Source: Enterococcus sp. DIV1094
GTDB taxonomy: Bacteria > Bacillota > Bacilli > Lactobacillales > Enterococcaceae
DNA: 64,000 nucleotides
Reading direction: 5' to 3'
Assembly (NCBI RefSeq): GCF_017316305.2
Contig: NZ_CP147250.1
Span: 310,001 to 374,000, forward strand
The notes under the pieces were generated by a model. It was not told the DNA's origin. It saw nothing but the letters and a program-made list of their open reading frames with translations, and ran no database searches. A program made the translations under genes and the position numbers. Shown in pieces: positions 38,434 through 47,627 of the stretch. Position 1 is the stretch's first letter; each line of letters begins with the position of its first letter.

Positions 38434-39282
38434 TTATGATTGGGTTTGTTTTTCTGTTACTACGCGTTGGATGTGGATCGTCAGATAGATTTGTTCTCCT
38501 GGTCCCATCTCTTTTTGTTGCGTTTGTACAAGATATTCATTGATACGTTCCACACAGCGAAACGCTTTTGGGTACTTTCCTTGGACGAGTGCATAAAGAA
38601 ATTCGTCTTTCTCGTCCGATGTTTCATCTTTTAAATACCGTTGCGTGAAAAATTGTAAATGTGTGATGATTCGTTGATAATTCAAGGAATCTTCATCGAA
38701 GACGATACCGAAAAATTTACTGATGATGCTTAAGATATCTCGCACCATTTTCGTTGCCGCCATCGTTACTTGCATATCCCCATTCCCTTGTTCACTATTG
38801 ACGAAATGAAAGGCAATGAAACCTGCTTCATCCGCTGGCAAACTCACACCAAGCTTTGCTTCAACTAGTTGAAGGGCTTGTTTAGCTGCTTGATATTCTT
38901 TTGGATAAAACTTTTTGGTTTCAAATAGTAAAGGGTTAGGTAATTCGATGTTTTCCTTTGCCCGACTGATCGCATAATGGATGTGATCTGTCAGTGTTAA
39001 ATAGATGTTTGGCGACAATTGTATTTTTAGTTGTTCTTCCGCGAGATCCACGATCTGTTTCACAAGCTCGATTTCTTCTAGCGGGACATCCGCCATCAAT
39101 TGTTGGAACTGATGCGTGGTAAAAGAATCTTTTAACACAAATTCTTTTTGGATCGATTCATTAGGGATCGTATCGCCTGATTTTTTTTGAAAAGCAATGC
39201 CTTTCCCCATGCAGATGATTTCTTCGCCTAATTCATTTTTTGAAATGACGACATTATTATTCAAGACTTTTTCTATGACCAT
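38434..39282 (-). CDS. licT: BglG/LicT-family transcriptional antiterminator
   Basis: A 282-aa protein: N-terminal CAT RNA-binding domain (1-55; VLNNNVVISKNELGEEIICMGKGIAFQKKSGD) and two PRD domains with the histidines that PTS proteins phosphorylate (LADHIHYAIS-type LTDHIHYAISRAKEN near 105; FIAFHFVN near 165; LTIHIQRV near 270). It binds RAT sites and prevents termination when beta-glucosides are available. It is preceded by its own RAT/terminator and followed directly by the bglP RAT, so it probably controls both. GGGAGGG supports the ATG. Confidence 0.95.
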   Translation of the reverse strand: MVIEKVLNNNVVISKNELGEEIICMGKGIAFQKKSGDTIPNESIQKEFVLKDSFTTHQFQQLMADVPLEEIELVKQIVDLAEEQLKIQLSPNIYLTLTDHIHYAISRAKENIELPNPLLFETKKFYPKEYQAAKQALQLVEAKLGVSLPADEAGFIAFHFVNSEQGNGDMQVTMAATKMVRDILSIISKFFGIVFDEDSLNYQRIITHLQFFTQRYLKDETSDEKDEFLYALVQGKYPKAFRCVERINEYLVQTQQKEMGPGEQIYLTIHIQRVVTEKQTQS

Positions 39283-39307
39283 CTACATCGCCCTCCCAAC
39301 TAAAAAA

Positions 39308-39378
39308 TAAAAAAAACCTAGAATCCGCCCGTAAGTACTAGCTGAATTCTGGTTTTGCCTGCCGAACAGTAACAATCC
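39308..39378 (-). promoter_or_regulatory. RAT site and terminator upstream of licT
   Basis: GGATTGTTACTGTTCGGCAGGCAAAACC (39351-39378, minus) overlaps the 5' arm of a hairpin (AACCAGAATTC...GATTCTAGGTT) with an 8-base T-run. This gives antitermination control of licT by its own product. Confidence 0.9.
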
Positions 39379-39395
39379 ATCGATTAACTACATTT

Positions 39396-39424
39396 ACTAT
39401 ATCACTATTACATTAGTTATGCAA
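39396..39424 (-). promoter_or_regulatory. Promoter of the licT-bglPA operon
   Basis: TTGCAT and TATAGT are separated by 17 bp on the minus strand, about 20 bp before the RAT. Confidence 0.75.
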
Positions 39425-39503
39425 CCCTTTTCATAATTTTTATTTTTTTAGAAAGGAATAACTTTTCAGCATCCTGTAAAAACAATCTTGGCAACATACG
39501 AAT

Positions 39504-39562
39504 AAAATAAGGCAACTTTTGAAAAAATAAAAAAACTATTTTCTCAAAAGTTGCCTTATTAG
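39504..39562 (-). terminator. Terminator of the sortase gene
   Basis: AATAAGGCAACTTTTGA and its complement form a 17-bp stem; the minus strand continues TTTTATTC. Confidence 0.75.
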
Positions 39563-39571
39563 TTGGAGGTG

Positions 39572-39589
39572 AACGGCTTTCTCACAACC
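39572..39589 (-). repeat. Dispersed repeat, copy C
   Basis: The exact 18-bp GGTTGTGAGAAAGCCGTT on the minus strand, 5 bp after the sortase stop, leading straight into the terminator hairpin. It matches copies at 14868 and 17300. Confidence 0.7.
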
Positions 39590-39593
39590 TCTC

Positions 39594-40307
39594 TTAAAAC
39601 GTTCTCGTTGGCATATCAAAGGCGTTTTTCATTTCTTGGGTTGCTTCTTTCATTGGTGTGATGCTTTCGAGTTCTCCTTGGACGACTAAGCGTGTGATGG
39701 CATCCATGTCACCACAAGTGATTAAGGTGATCAATTCTTTTCCTTCTTCGATATTCAATAATTCTGTTGCCGAAGGATCGACTTTTTCTTTAAATGTCGC
39801 TTTGTACGTATAGACATTTTCTAAATCGACGATATAGATTTTATCCCCTAAATTTAGATTTTCTAATGGGGTAAAAAGTAGTTCTGGATTGTTAGCACGG
39901 TGACTGGCTAAGGCGTAGTTCCCTTTCCCCATTTCTTGATCCGGATCTAAAGTTCCTGCTCCGTATAATAAGTTCGCATTATCCAATCCTCTAAAAATCG
40001 GTAAGTTGATCGAAACGGATGGTACAGCGATACTTCCGATGACCGGTAGATCTGGTCGATTCAATTGGGCTCTCAATACCGCTTCTGAACTCATTGACTC
40101 GACCGAATCAAAGTCAAAGTTTGCGTCTTTTTGATTGTTTTTTACGATATCTTCACGAGATACGTTAGCGATGGCGTACGCATCTCCGGTGTTTTTAACA
40201 AAAAAGTCTTTGATCTGTTCATTAAAAATCAAAGCTAATCCTACTAATAATAGTAGAAACAACAGGAAATTGACGAGCCACTTTTTGACTCTTCCCTTTT
40301 TATTCAT
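39594..40307 (-). CDS. srtA: Class A sortase
   Basis: A 237-aa membrane-anchored transpeptidase that joins LPXTG proteins to the cell wall. One N-terminal membrane helix (about 10-30) is followed by the sortase barrel with PVIGSIAVPSVSINLPIFRG, the catalytic His in YALASHRANN (about 136), the catalytic Cys in LITCGD (about 198) and the Arg in ITRLVVQ (about 206). Class A is supported by the layout with a membrane anchor and the TLITC motif. The ATG at 40307 has GGAGG upstream. It may process the small LPXTG protein of the WxL locus. The MazG-like gene is 25 bp upstream, so they are probably co-transcribed. Confidence 0.93.
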   Translation of the reverse strand: MNKKGRVKKWLVNFLLFLLLLVGLALIFNEQIKDFFVKNTGDAYAIANVSREDIVKNNQKDANFDFDSVESMSSEAVLRAQLNRPDLPVIGSIAVPSVSINLPIFRGLDNANLLYGAGTLDPDQEMGKGNYALASHRANNPELLFTPLENLNLGDKIYIVDLENVYTYKATFKEKVDPSATELLNIEEGKELITLITCGDMDAITRLVVQGELESITPMKEATQEMKNAFDMPTRTF

Positions 40308-40332
40308 CTCTTTTCCTCCAATCATGCTCTAC

Positions 40333-40665
40333 CTATGATAGCTCCGTATATTTTTCTTTTTTATCTTTACTTTTTTCTACTGGATATTTACGTGCATTCT
40401 TTTGTAACTTCTCTTCAATGATCGTGTCGATATCTAAATTTAGATTGTCCGCCATCATATAAGAGTAGATCAGCACATCTGCTAGTTCTTCTTTGATTCG
40501 CTCAAGTTGAGCCGTTGTGACTTCTTCTGGTTGCTTCCATTGGAATAATTCCAATAGTTCTGATGCTTCTAAAGAAATCGAAATCGCCAAATCTTTTTCA
40601 TTATGAAATTGACGCCAATTCCGATCATCTCTAAAGCGGTTGATGTTTGCCATACTTTTTTCCAT
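40333..40665 (-). CDS. MazG-like nucleotide pyrophosphohydrolase
   Basis: A 110-aa protein of the all-alpha NTP-PPase superfamily (dCTPase/RS21-C6-like): NIRFRDDRNW-type start (NINRFRDDRNWRQFH), metal-binding EASELLELFQW and KEELADVLIYSYMMAD with the E-x-x-E/E-x-x-D pattern. It likely removes non-canonical nucleotides. The ATG at 40665 follows AGGAGAAG; the in-frame start 13 codons upstream lacks a ribosome site. It is the first gene of a two-gene unit with srtA. Confidence 0.88.
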   Translation of the reverse strand: MEKSMANINRFRDDRNWRQFHNEKDLAISISLEASELLELFQWKQPEEVTTAQLERIKEELADVLIYSYMMADNLNLDIDTIIEEKLQKNARKYPVEKSKDKKEKYTELS

Positions 40666-40891
40666 TGATCTTCTCCTACTTTTAAATCGAGTTACTTCAA
40701 TCATACCATGTTTAGAGAAAAAATAGTTTAGACTTATTTTAATAATCTATTCTATTTTTTATAAAAAAAGAAACATCATATAGTAGCTTTAAAATAGTAA
40801 ATATGTTTGTTATGTAAGTTGGGGGCTGATTTCGCCCCTTTTTAATGCTTCTGATACAACCTCAATCTGTTCTTATGTTTAGATCGATCTC

Positions 40892-42085
40892 CTATTGTTG
40901 TAAGCTCGTTTTTAGATCTCTCACTCCTGATAAAGTCATCAAGACAACCAAACTGATTAAATAAATACCACTTAAAAATAGAATCACCGCCGTCAAACTA
41001 TAATGATCCATTAGAAATCCGATCACGATCGATGAGAAACCACCAACTGCACGGCCTAAGTTCATGATAAAGTTATTCGCTGTTGCACGGATCTCGGTTG
41101 GATACAAACTACTGATGATTGCACCATAACCACCATACATACCATTGATGAAGTAGCCCACGACTACTGCTGCTGCAACTAAACTCCATTGACTATGCGC
41201 AAGGACAAGTAAAAAGACAGACAGAGAGGAACAAATCAAGAATAAGCCAAACGCTAATGTTGGACCAACTTTATCCATGATGATCCCGAATGTCATCATT
41301 CCTAATGACATACCTAAAATCGTGCTGATCATCCATAAAGAGGAGCCAGATACCGATAGACCAAGTTGTGCTTGCATGATCGAAGGCAGCCAATTCATCA
41401 ACCCAAAGTAGCCGGCGATCTGTACAGTAACCATTAAGCTTAAACCTGTTGTTTGCCACGCCAATTGCTTCGTTTGGAACAAATGACTAAGCTTTGTCTT
41501 TTTACCAGTTTCTTTTGTTTCCTCAAATGCTTCTGGTTCTTTTAACCCTTTTCGAATAAACAAAACCATCAAGACCGGTAATACACCGATGACGTAAAGC
41601 ATTTTCCATCCAAATAAAGGAATGATCACCGCTGCTAAGATTGCTGCCAGAGCTGCCCCAACTTGTGCACCAATAGCGGCAACAGAAGACGCACGGCCGA
41701 TTTGTTTCTTTGAAAAGCTTTCAGAAATCAGAGACATACATGCGCCGTATTCCCCACCAGCGCCGATCCCTGCGATGAAGCGAAAGAGATAGACAAGATA
41801 AATATTCGATGCAAAATACATTAATAATGAAGCAATTGAGAACAAAATGACGGTTTGTGAAAACACTTTGACTCTACCGTATTTGTCTGCCATCAATCCA
41901 AAAAAAATACCTCCAACGAGCATCCCTAAATTAGTGATCGTTGCAATCAAACCTGCTTGCGTTCCACTAATATTAAAAGTTGCAATCATTGAAGATAATG
42001 AAAAAGCTAAAAACATAATATCCATATTTTCTAAAGCAATACCCGCCGATGTTGATAATAATACCTTTCGTTGATACTTCGTCAT
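40892..42085 (-). CDS. MFS transporter (sugar/organic-acid:proton symporter type)
   Basis: A 397-aa protein with twelve predicted membrane segments and the MFS signatures GLMADKYGRVKVF (loop 2-3) and FRFIAGIGAGGEYGACMSLISE (TM4-5), which is the pattern of the aromatic-acid/sialic-acid/metabolite:H+ symporters. It is divergent from nanE, so it could import sialic acid or N-acetylmannosamine. That link is an inference from position; other nan genes are absent from this window. Confidence 0.85.
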   Translation of the reverse strand: MTKYQRKVLLSTSAGIALENMDIMFLAFSLSSMIATFNISGTQAGLIATITNLGMLVGGIFFGLMADKYGRVKVFSQTVILFSIASLLMYFASNIYLVYLFRFIAGIGAGGEYGACMSLISESFSKKQIGRASSVAAIGAQVGAALAAILAAVIIPLFGWKMLYVIGVLPVLMVLFIRKGLKEPEAFEETKETGKKTKLSHLFQTKQLAWQTTGLSLMVTVQIAGYFGLMNWLPSIMQAQLGLSVSGSSLWMISTILGMSLGMMTFGIIMDKVGPTLAFGLFLICSSLSVFLLVLAHSQWSLVAAAVVVGYFINGMYGGYGAIISSLYPTEIRATANNFIMNLGRAVGGFSSIVIGFLMDHYSLTAVILFLSGIYLISLVVLMTLSGVRDLKTSLQQ

Positions 42086-42248
42086 TTTTCTTCCCCTTTT
42101 CTTTTAAATAACCCTAAATTGTTAAAATCATATCTAAAATTTAAGAAAAAATCAAGAACTTTTTCAGTATATACGAAAAAAGGTTATTTCTTCTTTTGTA
42201 AACTATTGTTTTTTTCAATAAGTGGCGATTTTACTAAAGCCCTTTCCC

Positions 42249-42277
42249 TTTACACTTATGAAAGCGGATGCTATATT
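42249..42277 (+). promoter_or_regulatory. Promoter of nanE
   Basis: TTTACA and TATATT with a 17-bp spacer, about 49 bp before the ATG. Confidence 0.6.
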
Positions 42278-42325
42278 TTTGGTAGAAATGGGTTATTATT
42301 GTTTTCAGATTGGAGTTTTTGACAA

Positions 42326-43015
42326 ATGGATAAACAAGAATTTTTAGAAACAATCAATCAGGGATTGATCGTTTCTTGCCAAGCATTACCTGGCGAAGTT
42401 TTTTATTCAGAAGAAGGTGGTTTGATGCCTTATTTTGCATTAGCCGCAAAAAAAGCTGGAGCAGTTGGCATTCGGGCAAATTCAGTCAGAGATATTTTAG
42501 AGATCAAAGCGACAGTTGATTTGCCGATGATTGGCATCATCAAACGAGACTATCCTCCTGAAAAACCGTTTATCACCGCAACGATGAAAGAAGTGGATGA
42601 GTTAGTAGCAACTGGTGTCGAAGTGATCGCACTTGATTGCACGTTGCGCAAGCGACATGACGGCTTATCGATCAACGAATTCATTGAACAAATCAAAACA
42701 AAATATCCTGATCAATTGTTCATGGCAGACATTGCTACATTTGAAGAAGGAATCAATGCACATAAAGCCGGGATCGATTTTGTCGGAACGACATTAAGCG
42801 GTTATACCGAAGAAAGTGAAGAAACAGACGGTCCTGATATGGTCTTGATCAAACGCCTCCTAGAAGCAGATGTGTCTGTGATTGCAGAAGGAAAAATCCA
42901 TACTCCACAACAAGCCAAGGAGATCCAAACTTTAGGCGTAGCTGGAATCGTGGTTGGTGGTGCCATTACCCGCCCCCAAGAAATCACGCAGCGATTTGTT
43001 GATGCGCTAGATTGA
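42326..43015 (+). CDS. nanE: N-acetylmannosamine-6-phosphate 2-epimerase
   Basis: This 229-aa TIM-barrel enzyme converts ManNAc-6-P to GlcNAc-6-P in sialic-acid and ManNAc catabolism. The conserved [49 protein letters not shown] and IAEGKIHTP blocks are all present. The length is typical. It is a single plus-strand gene with its own promoter and terminator. Confidence 0.95.
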   Translation: MDKQEFLETINQGLIVSCQALPGEVFYSEEGGLMPYFALAAKKAGAVGIRANSVRDILEIKATVDLPMIGIIKRDYPPEKPFITATMKEVDELVATGVEVIALDCTLRKRHDGLSINEFIEQIKTKYPDQLFMADIATFEEGINAHKAGIDFVGTTLSGYTEESEETDGPDMVLIKRLLEADVSVIAEGKIHTPQQAKEIQTLGVAGIVVGGAITRPQEITQRFVDALD

Positions 43016-43071
43016 TCAACACTATAAAAATATACTGCTGTCTTTCAGTCACAGCTAACCGTTGCAATTTT

Positions 43072-43103
43072 GATGTTGGTAAAATCTGCCAACATCTTTT
43101 TTT
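43072..43103 (+). terminator. Terminator of nanE
   Basis: The stem GATGTTGG/CCAACATC with a 9-base loop is followed by TTTTTTT. Confidence 0.9.
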
Positions 43104-43149
43104 AAGCAGTCGAAAAAATGATCCATACCTCAGAAATTTTTATGTACAT

Positions 43150-43175
43150 AAAAAAACGCTCTTCCAAAAGCGCTA
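43150..43175 (-). terminator. Terminator of the phn-type operon
   Basis: The stem AGCGCT/AGAGCG-type hairpin is followed on the minus strand by TTTTTTTATG, about 75 bp after the phosphoesterase stop. Confidence 0.65.
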
Positions 43176-43250
43176 AGGTAATCGCGCCAATGAAAGAACC
43201 GTCTTTTTAGCTGGGGGGCTAAGTATCGGATAAAAATAGAAGATAAAAAT

Positions 43251-44087
43251 CTAGTTTGCTTGCATCTGAGCATCTAATAATAGCTCATCAGGAAATTCAC
43301 GCACATTGGACATCATACATTCGCCAAAATAATCTGGACCGTTTTTCCCTTTAAAATCAGAACCGCCGAAGCAACGAATCTGGAAGCGTTCAATCAGCTC
43401 CTGTACCCTTCTTTGATCTTTCAGGCTATGTTCTGGATGGTATTTTTCGATGCCATGGATGCCAAATGAAGCGAGTTCAGGAATCAGATCAAAACTATCC
43501 AATTTTCCTGGATGAGCGACAACTGACATGCCTCCACCTAGCTTGATGGCTTGGATGACTTCATAGACATCGATCATTTCGGTCTCTTCTTGACCAAAAT
43601 CATTTTGTTTGAATAACTTGCGGTAAAGATGCCCGTTGATTGATGTATCATATCCTGCTTTGATCAGTGCAGAGACAATGTGTTGTTTGTAAAGAGCAGG
43701 CGCCTGTTTTGCAAACTGTCGCACCTGTTCTTCTTTGATACGAAATCCTTCAGTTTGGATTCGTTTCAATTGGCGCAGTGTGTTTCTCGTGCGTGCCGCA
43801 CGCAAAGGTTCACACAGCTGCTCGATGTACTGATAATTCGTCAAGTTATATCCTAAGATATGTACCTGTTGATGGCGTTTGAAATCGTAAGCAGTCACTT
43901 CGATACCTTCAATAAAATTGATTGGAGAAGGAGCGAAGACCTGTCTGATTTGAGCTAATCCTGCCGAAGTGTCTTGATCCACGACGGACAGGATATTTAT
44001 TTGATGCTTTAACGCTAATTTGAGTAATTCTTCTGGCGAACTACTGCCATCTGAAAAATAGCTATGAATGTGTAAATCTGCTTTCAC
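43251..44087 (-). CDS. PHP-domain metal-dependent phosphoesterase
   Basis: A 278-aa PHP protein: DLHIHSYFSDGSSSPEELL (HxH metal motif, residues 4-8), VDQDTSAG, EGIEVTAY, VVAHPGK and GGSDFKGKNG. It resembles the TrpH/YciV and PhnPP-type phosphodiesterases. A GTG at 44087 after GGAGAGGAG is preferred to a TTG 16 codons earlier. It is the last gene after a phosphonate-type ABC transporter, so its substrate may be an imported organophosphorus compound or a cyclic phosphate derived from one. Confidence 0.85.
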   Translation of the reverse strand: MKADLHIHSYFSDGSSSPEELLKLALKHQINILSVVDQDTSAGLAQIRQVFAPSPINFIEGIEVTAYDFKRHQQVHILGYNLTNYQYIEQLCEPLRAARTRNTLRQLKRIQTEGFRIKEEQVRQFAKQAPALYKQHIVSALIKAGYDTSINGHLYRKLFKQNDFGQEETEMIDVYEVIQAIKLGGGMSVVAHPGKLDSFDLIPELASFGIHGIEKYHPEHSLKDQRRVQELIERFQIRCFGGSDFKGKNGPDYFGECMMSNVREFPDELLLDAQMQAN

Positions 44088-44131
44088 TCGACTTTCTCCT
44101 CTCCTTTTCCCAATCAATTTTTTGTTCTCAA

Positions 44132-45022
44132 TCAAGCATGGATGATATATTTTTTCCGTAGTCTGATCGCCACGACTTCCAAGATCGCTACCACTGCTAA
44201 AATCATATACACCAATACACCAATCTCATGAAAATCAAAATAAAAACTACTTGTCATCGCGAGTTGGAAGCCTAATCCACCCGCTCCAGCGGCGGCACCA
44301 ACAGCGATTGCATTCGTAAAGTTGATCTCGAAGCGGATAAACAACCAAGAAAGCAAGGCTGTCATACAAGAAGGAACGATCGCTTGGAAAACAATGTGCC
44401 ACCAACTTGCGCCACACGCACGTAACGCTTCGATCACGCCAGCATCGATTTATTCGATACTCTCAGAAAAGACTTTCGTTAGATAAGCAATCGTATGGAA
44501 AGACATCCCAATGATTGCCGCATTGGCGCCTAAACCGATCAAAATCGAGAAAATCATGACCCATAAGATCGTCGGCACCGCCCGAATGAAGGACATCACT
44601 GTTCGGATTGCGTTTGAAATGCCCGAATGGCTGATATTCCTTGCTGTGAACAATGCCATCAAGAAAGCTGTTACTCCCCCGAGCAATGTGGTGATCACTG
44701 CTAGACCGACTGTCACCCCTAAAGCTTGCAACAAGGTTTCCAATGAGAAACGACCAGAAAGTCTTGGCTGGAGAAAAATCCGTTGCAAGTCTGTAAAAAA
44801 TTGTCTCGTCGCATCTAGTAATACAACCTCTCCATAATCCATCGTTAATAACGTATAGATCGATACACTGGTCAGTAGAGTAAACAAGACCCAAGGTACG
44901 ACCCGATACGTTTTCCATACACGAATCCGGATTTTCTTTTTTGAGTTTCGTCTAATTTTCGTTGGTTGTGTCAAGACGGTTTCTGTCACCGCCAATTCAA
45001 GCTCACTTTGTCGTTGGACCAT
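44132..45022 (-). pseudogene. phnE: Second PhnE-type ABC permease, interrupted by an in-frame stop
   Basis: The reading frame codes for a phosphonate-type permease (TM segments, FLMALFTARN, MSFIRAVPTILWVMIFS, then the EAA-like SESIE...DAGVIEALRACGAS), but a TAA at 44450-44452 falls in the middle of the EAA loop and splits it into 190- and 101-codon parts in the same frame. The usual sequence here (ESIE-x-ID-x-G-x-IEALRA) implies that a single base change made the stop. Re-initiation at a GTG 13 bp further on is conceivable. The protein is probably not made as one chain. Confidence 0.88.
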
Positions 45023-45023
45023 A

Positions 45024-45821
45024 TCAGTGAATCATCCTCCTAATTTTATTGGACGAAAGTTCCAATGCGATCACGATGATGACGATCGTCAAGATGACCA
45101 TTCCTGCCATATCGTAGCGAAATTTCTTATAATAGAGATCAAATAGAAAACCAATCCCTGTTCCTGTTAGTATGCCGACTAATGTCGCATCACGGATATT
45201 GTTTTCGATCATGAATAATATCCAACTGATCAGCTGACCAAAGACCATGGGTAAGACACCTTGGAAAATGATCGCAAAGTAAGAAGCACCAGTCGCTGTC
45301 ATTGCTTCCGTGATACTGCCAGCGACCTCATCGATCGTTTCCATAAACGAGCGTGTCAAGTAACCGTATGTCGTAAAGGTGATCGCTAAATAGCCGGTAA
45401 ATTCATTTTGCTTGAAGCTCAATAGTAAGACCATTGCCCATACGACGATCGGGATATTCCTGAAAAAGCTAGCAAATACCCTTGCAATTGTTTTTGTCGC
45501 TTTATTCAGACCAGTCGTTTCCGAGCCGATGATTGCGGTGATCAATGAGAGCACTGTAGCAGTCATCGTCGCTGTGATCGACAGCAAGACCGTTTCTACT
45601 AATTTAGATAAAATCAATGGCAATGATTGGATCGAATTTTCTGTCGGGATAAAATTGGTGAACAGCCAGACAAAACTCTGAGGAATAGCTACAGCCGCCG
45701 TCCCAAATTGAAAACCAACAAATTGCGAAAAGACAACGTACACGACAACAAAGCTGAAGAGTGTCACAAATAACAACTGCTTCTTTTTTCGAAAAAGATC
45801 TTGATTCAGCGCCTTATCCAT
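45024..45821 (-). CDS. phnE: Phosphonate-type ABC transporter permease
   Basis: A 265-aa membrane protein of the PhnE family (about six membrane segments; FFRNIPIVVWAMVLLLSF and the EAA-like MEAGSITEAMTATGAS-type segment ETIDEVAGSITEAMTATGAS). It forms the channel with its paralogue encoded directly downstream, which is broken here. The ATG at 45821 follows TAGGAGGGG. It lies in the order phnC-phnE1-phnE2 typical of these transporters. Confidence 0.9.
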   Translation of the reverse strand: MDKALNQDLFRKKKQLLFVTLFSFVVVYVVFSQFVGFQFGTAAVAIPQSFVWLFTNFIPTENSIQSLPLILSKLVETVLLSITATMTATVLSLITAIIGSETTGLNKATKTIARVFASFFRNIPIVVWAMVLLLSFKQNEFTGYLAITFTTYGYLTRSFMETIDEVAGSITEAMTATGASYFAIIFQGVLPMVFGQLISWILFMIENNIRDATLVGILTGTGIGFLFDLYYKKFRYDMAGMVILTIVIIVIALELSSNKIRRMIH

Positions 45822-45832
45822 CGACACCCCTC

Positions 45833-46585
45833 CTATACTAACAATTCGTCTGACTGATAAATCTGATTGATCTCTGTTGTTGTCAGTTCTTCTGGTTTTC
45901 CTGAGAACACGACATTGCCACTGTTCACACCAATGATTCGATCAGAATAATCAATTGCGACTTCTACTTGGTGGAGATTGACTAAACAAGCAATCGCCAA
46001 TTCTTTTGTCACTTGTTGCAAATAATCCATCACGACTTTTGAGGATTTAGGGTCTAAAGAGGCAATCGGTTCGTCACATAAGATCAATGCAGGACGTTGC
46101 ATCAATGCGCGAGCAATTCCGACACGTTGTTTTTGTCCACCACTCAATTCATCACAACGCGTATACGCAAACTCTGACAAGCCGACTTTTTCTAATAAAT
46201 CGAAAGCTTCCTGTTTTTCTGCTTCGTTATACACCCCAATCGATCCTTTCACGACAGACTTATATCCAAGTCTGCCATGAAGGACATTTTCAACGGCTGT
46301 GAGGCGACTGACTAAATTGTAATGTTGGAAAATCATACCGATCCTTCTACGTTTCAAGCGTAACGGCTTCTTCTTTAGATGCTGCATATCTTCTTCTTCA
46401 AAGTAAACGGCTCCTTCATTCGCAGAAATCAACTGATTGATACAACGCAAAATCGTGGATTTTCCTGCACCAGAAGGTCCGATGATCGAAACAAATTCTC
46501 CTTTTTCTAGTTGAAAGGAAATATCTTTTAGCGCTTGTTTTCCGTTACTATACGTTTTTGAAATCGAGTCTACTTGTAATAGCAT
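45833..46585 (-). CDS. phnC: Phosphonate-type ABC transporter ATPase
   Basis: A 250-aa ATPase with Walker A (GPSGAGKST, 36-44), Q-loop (MIFQHYNLVSR), signature LSGGQKQR (about 147), Walker B LILCDEPIASLD and a switch histidine (VNLHQVEVA). It energises uptake of phosphonate, phosphite or phosphate esters by the PhnE permeases. It directly follows the binding-protein gene. Confidence 0.93.
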   Translation of the reverse strand: MLLQVDSISKTYSNGKQALKDISFQLEKGEFVSIIGPSGAGKSTILRCINQLISANEGAVYFEEEDMQHLKKKPLRLKRRRIGMIFQHYNLVSRLTAVENVLHGRLGYKSVVKGSIGVYNEAEKQEAFDLLEKVGLSEFAYTRCDELSGGQKQRVGIARALMQRPALILCDEPIASLDPKSSKVVMDYLQQVTKELAIACLVNLHQVEVAIDYSDRIIGVNSGNVVFSGKPEELTTTEINQIYQSDELLV

Positions 46586-46604
46586 GGCTCGTCCTTTCTA
46601 CTTC

Positions 46605-47627
46605 TTAGCGAAGTGGGTCATAGAAACTGTCAGTGACTTCAACGAACTGTTCATCGGCTTCTTTCTGGAATAGCCCAACTGATTCAGAGTCTTTCGGTGA
46701 AAAGATTGCTTCATTGTTTGTCACTTCCTCACTCATCATTGCTTGAGTGATTTTATCGACAGTTTCTTCATCCAAATTATCTCTGTTGGCAACGAGTGGA
46801 CCGTTCAACACAGGGATCGAATGGATCACACGTGCTTTTTTCCCTCTCACTGTATCAAATGGTGCCTCTGCATCTGCTTTGACTTGGTAAACGACACCCG
46901 CTTGATTTGCTTCGCCTTCCACGACATCAAAATATTGAGCCATGTTCATAAATGCTGCTACGTCGGCATCACCTTTAAGCAAGTTCACCGCAGAACCTTG
47001 GTGTGAACCACCGAAAAGTACTTTATTGAAGAAGTCGCCATCAATGATCAACTCATCTGAGCTGCCAAGTCCAAACTGATCAACGATTGCTTGACTTGGT
47101 ACTCTAAAACCAGAAGTGGAAGAATTAGATACAAATGAAAAAGTTTTGCCCTCGATTGGTTCAAGTGTATATTCACCATCTTCTTGGTACTCTTCCGTAT
47201 CTTCTTCGTTAACTACGATAAAACTGTAATACACGGCATCTTCCAGCGTGCCACTCGCACCTGAATTTGTTAGAAACGCTTGAACATTTTCATTTTTACG
47301 ATTGGCTTCAATATAACCATCTGGTCCCATATACGCTAAATCTACTTGTCCGTTCGCAATCGATTCGATCACGATATTATAATCTGTACTAATGACGATC
47401 TCGACATCTCTACCTGTTGCTTCTGATACGATCGTTTGGATCTCATTTCTTGATTGTTCAAATTCACTTGCTGATTCATTTGGATAAAAAGCAATCTTGA
47501 TTGGTTCGGAAGAATTCTGACTTTCGCCATCTGCTTGAGCATTGGAATTGCACCCAGCTAATAAAAATAAACCGGTCATGAAAAACATCGCACTAATAAC
47601 TTTCAATCGTCTTTTATTCCAAAACAT
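46605..47627 (-). CDS. phnD: Phosphonate-type ABC transporter substrate-binding lipoprotein
   Basis: A 340-aa PhnD-family protein with a lipoprotein signal (lipobox LAGC near residue 25-26). The mature part has IKIAFYPNESASEFEQSRNEIQ, AYMGPDGYIEA, FVSNSSTSGFRVPSQAIV and FGGSHQGSAVNLLKGDADVAAF, the usual ligand-pocket blocks. It is the first gene of the transporter operon. The true ligand (phosphonate, phosphite, hypophosphite) cannot be told from the sequence. Confidence 0.92.
   Translation of the reverse strand: MFWNKRRLKVISAMFFMTGLFLLAGCNSNAQADGESQNSSEPIKIAFYPNESASEFEQSRNEIQTIVSEATGRDVEIVISTDYNIVIESIANGQVDLAYMGPDGYIEANRKNENVQAFLTNSGASGTLEDAVYYSFIVVNEEDTEEYQEDGEYTLEPIEGKTFSFVSNSSTSGFRVPSQAIVDQFGLGSSDELIIDGDFFNKVLFGGSHQGSAVNLLKGDADVAAFMNMAQYFDVVEGEANQAGVVYQVKADAEAPFDTVRGKKARVIHSIPVLNGPLVANRDNLDEETVDKITQAMMSEEVTNNEAIFSPKDSESVGLFQKEADEQFVEVTDSFYDPLR

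Noticed and set aside
40821..40843. GGGGGC/GCCCC hairpin with TTTTT on the plus strand
   Set aside because: It has the form of a plus-strand terminator but there is no plus-strand gene before it; it does not fit the minus-strand MFS gene, so it was not listed as a terminator.
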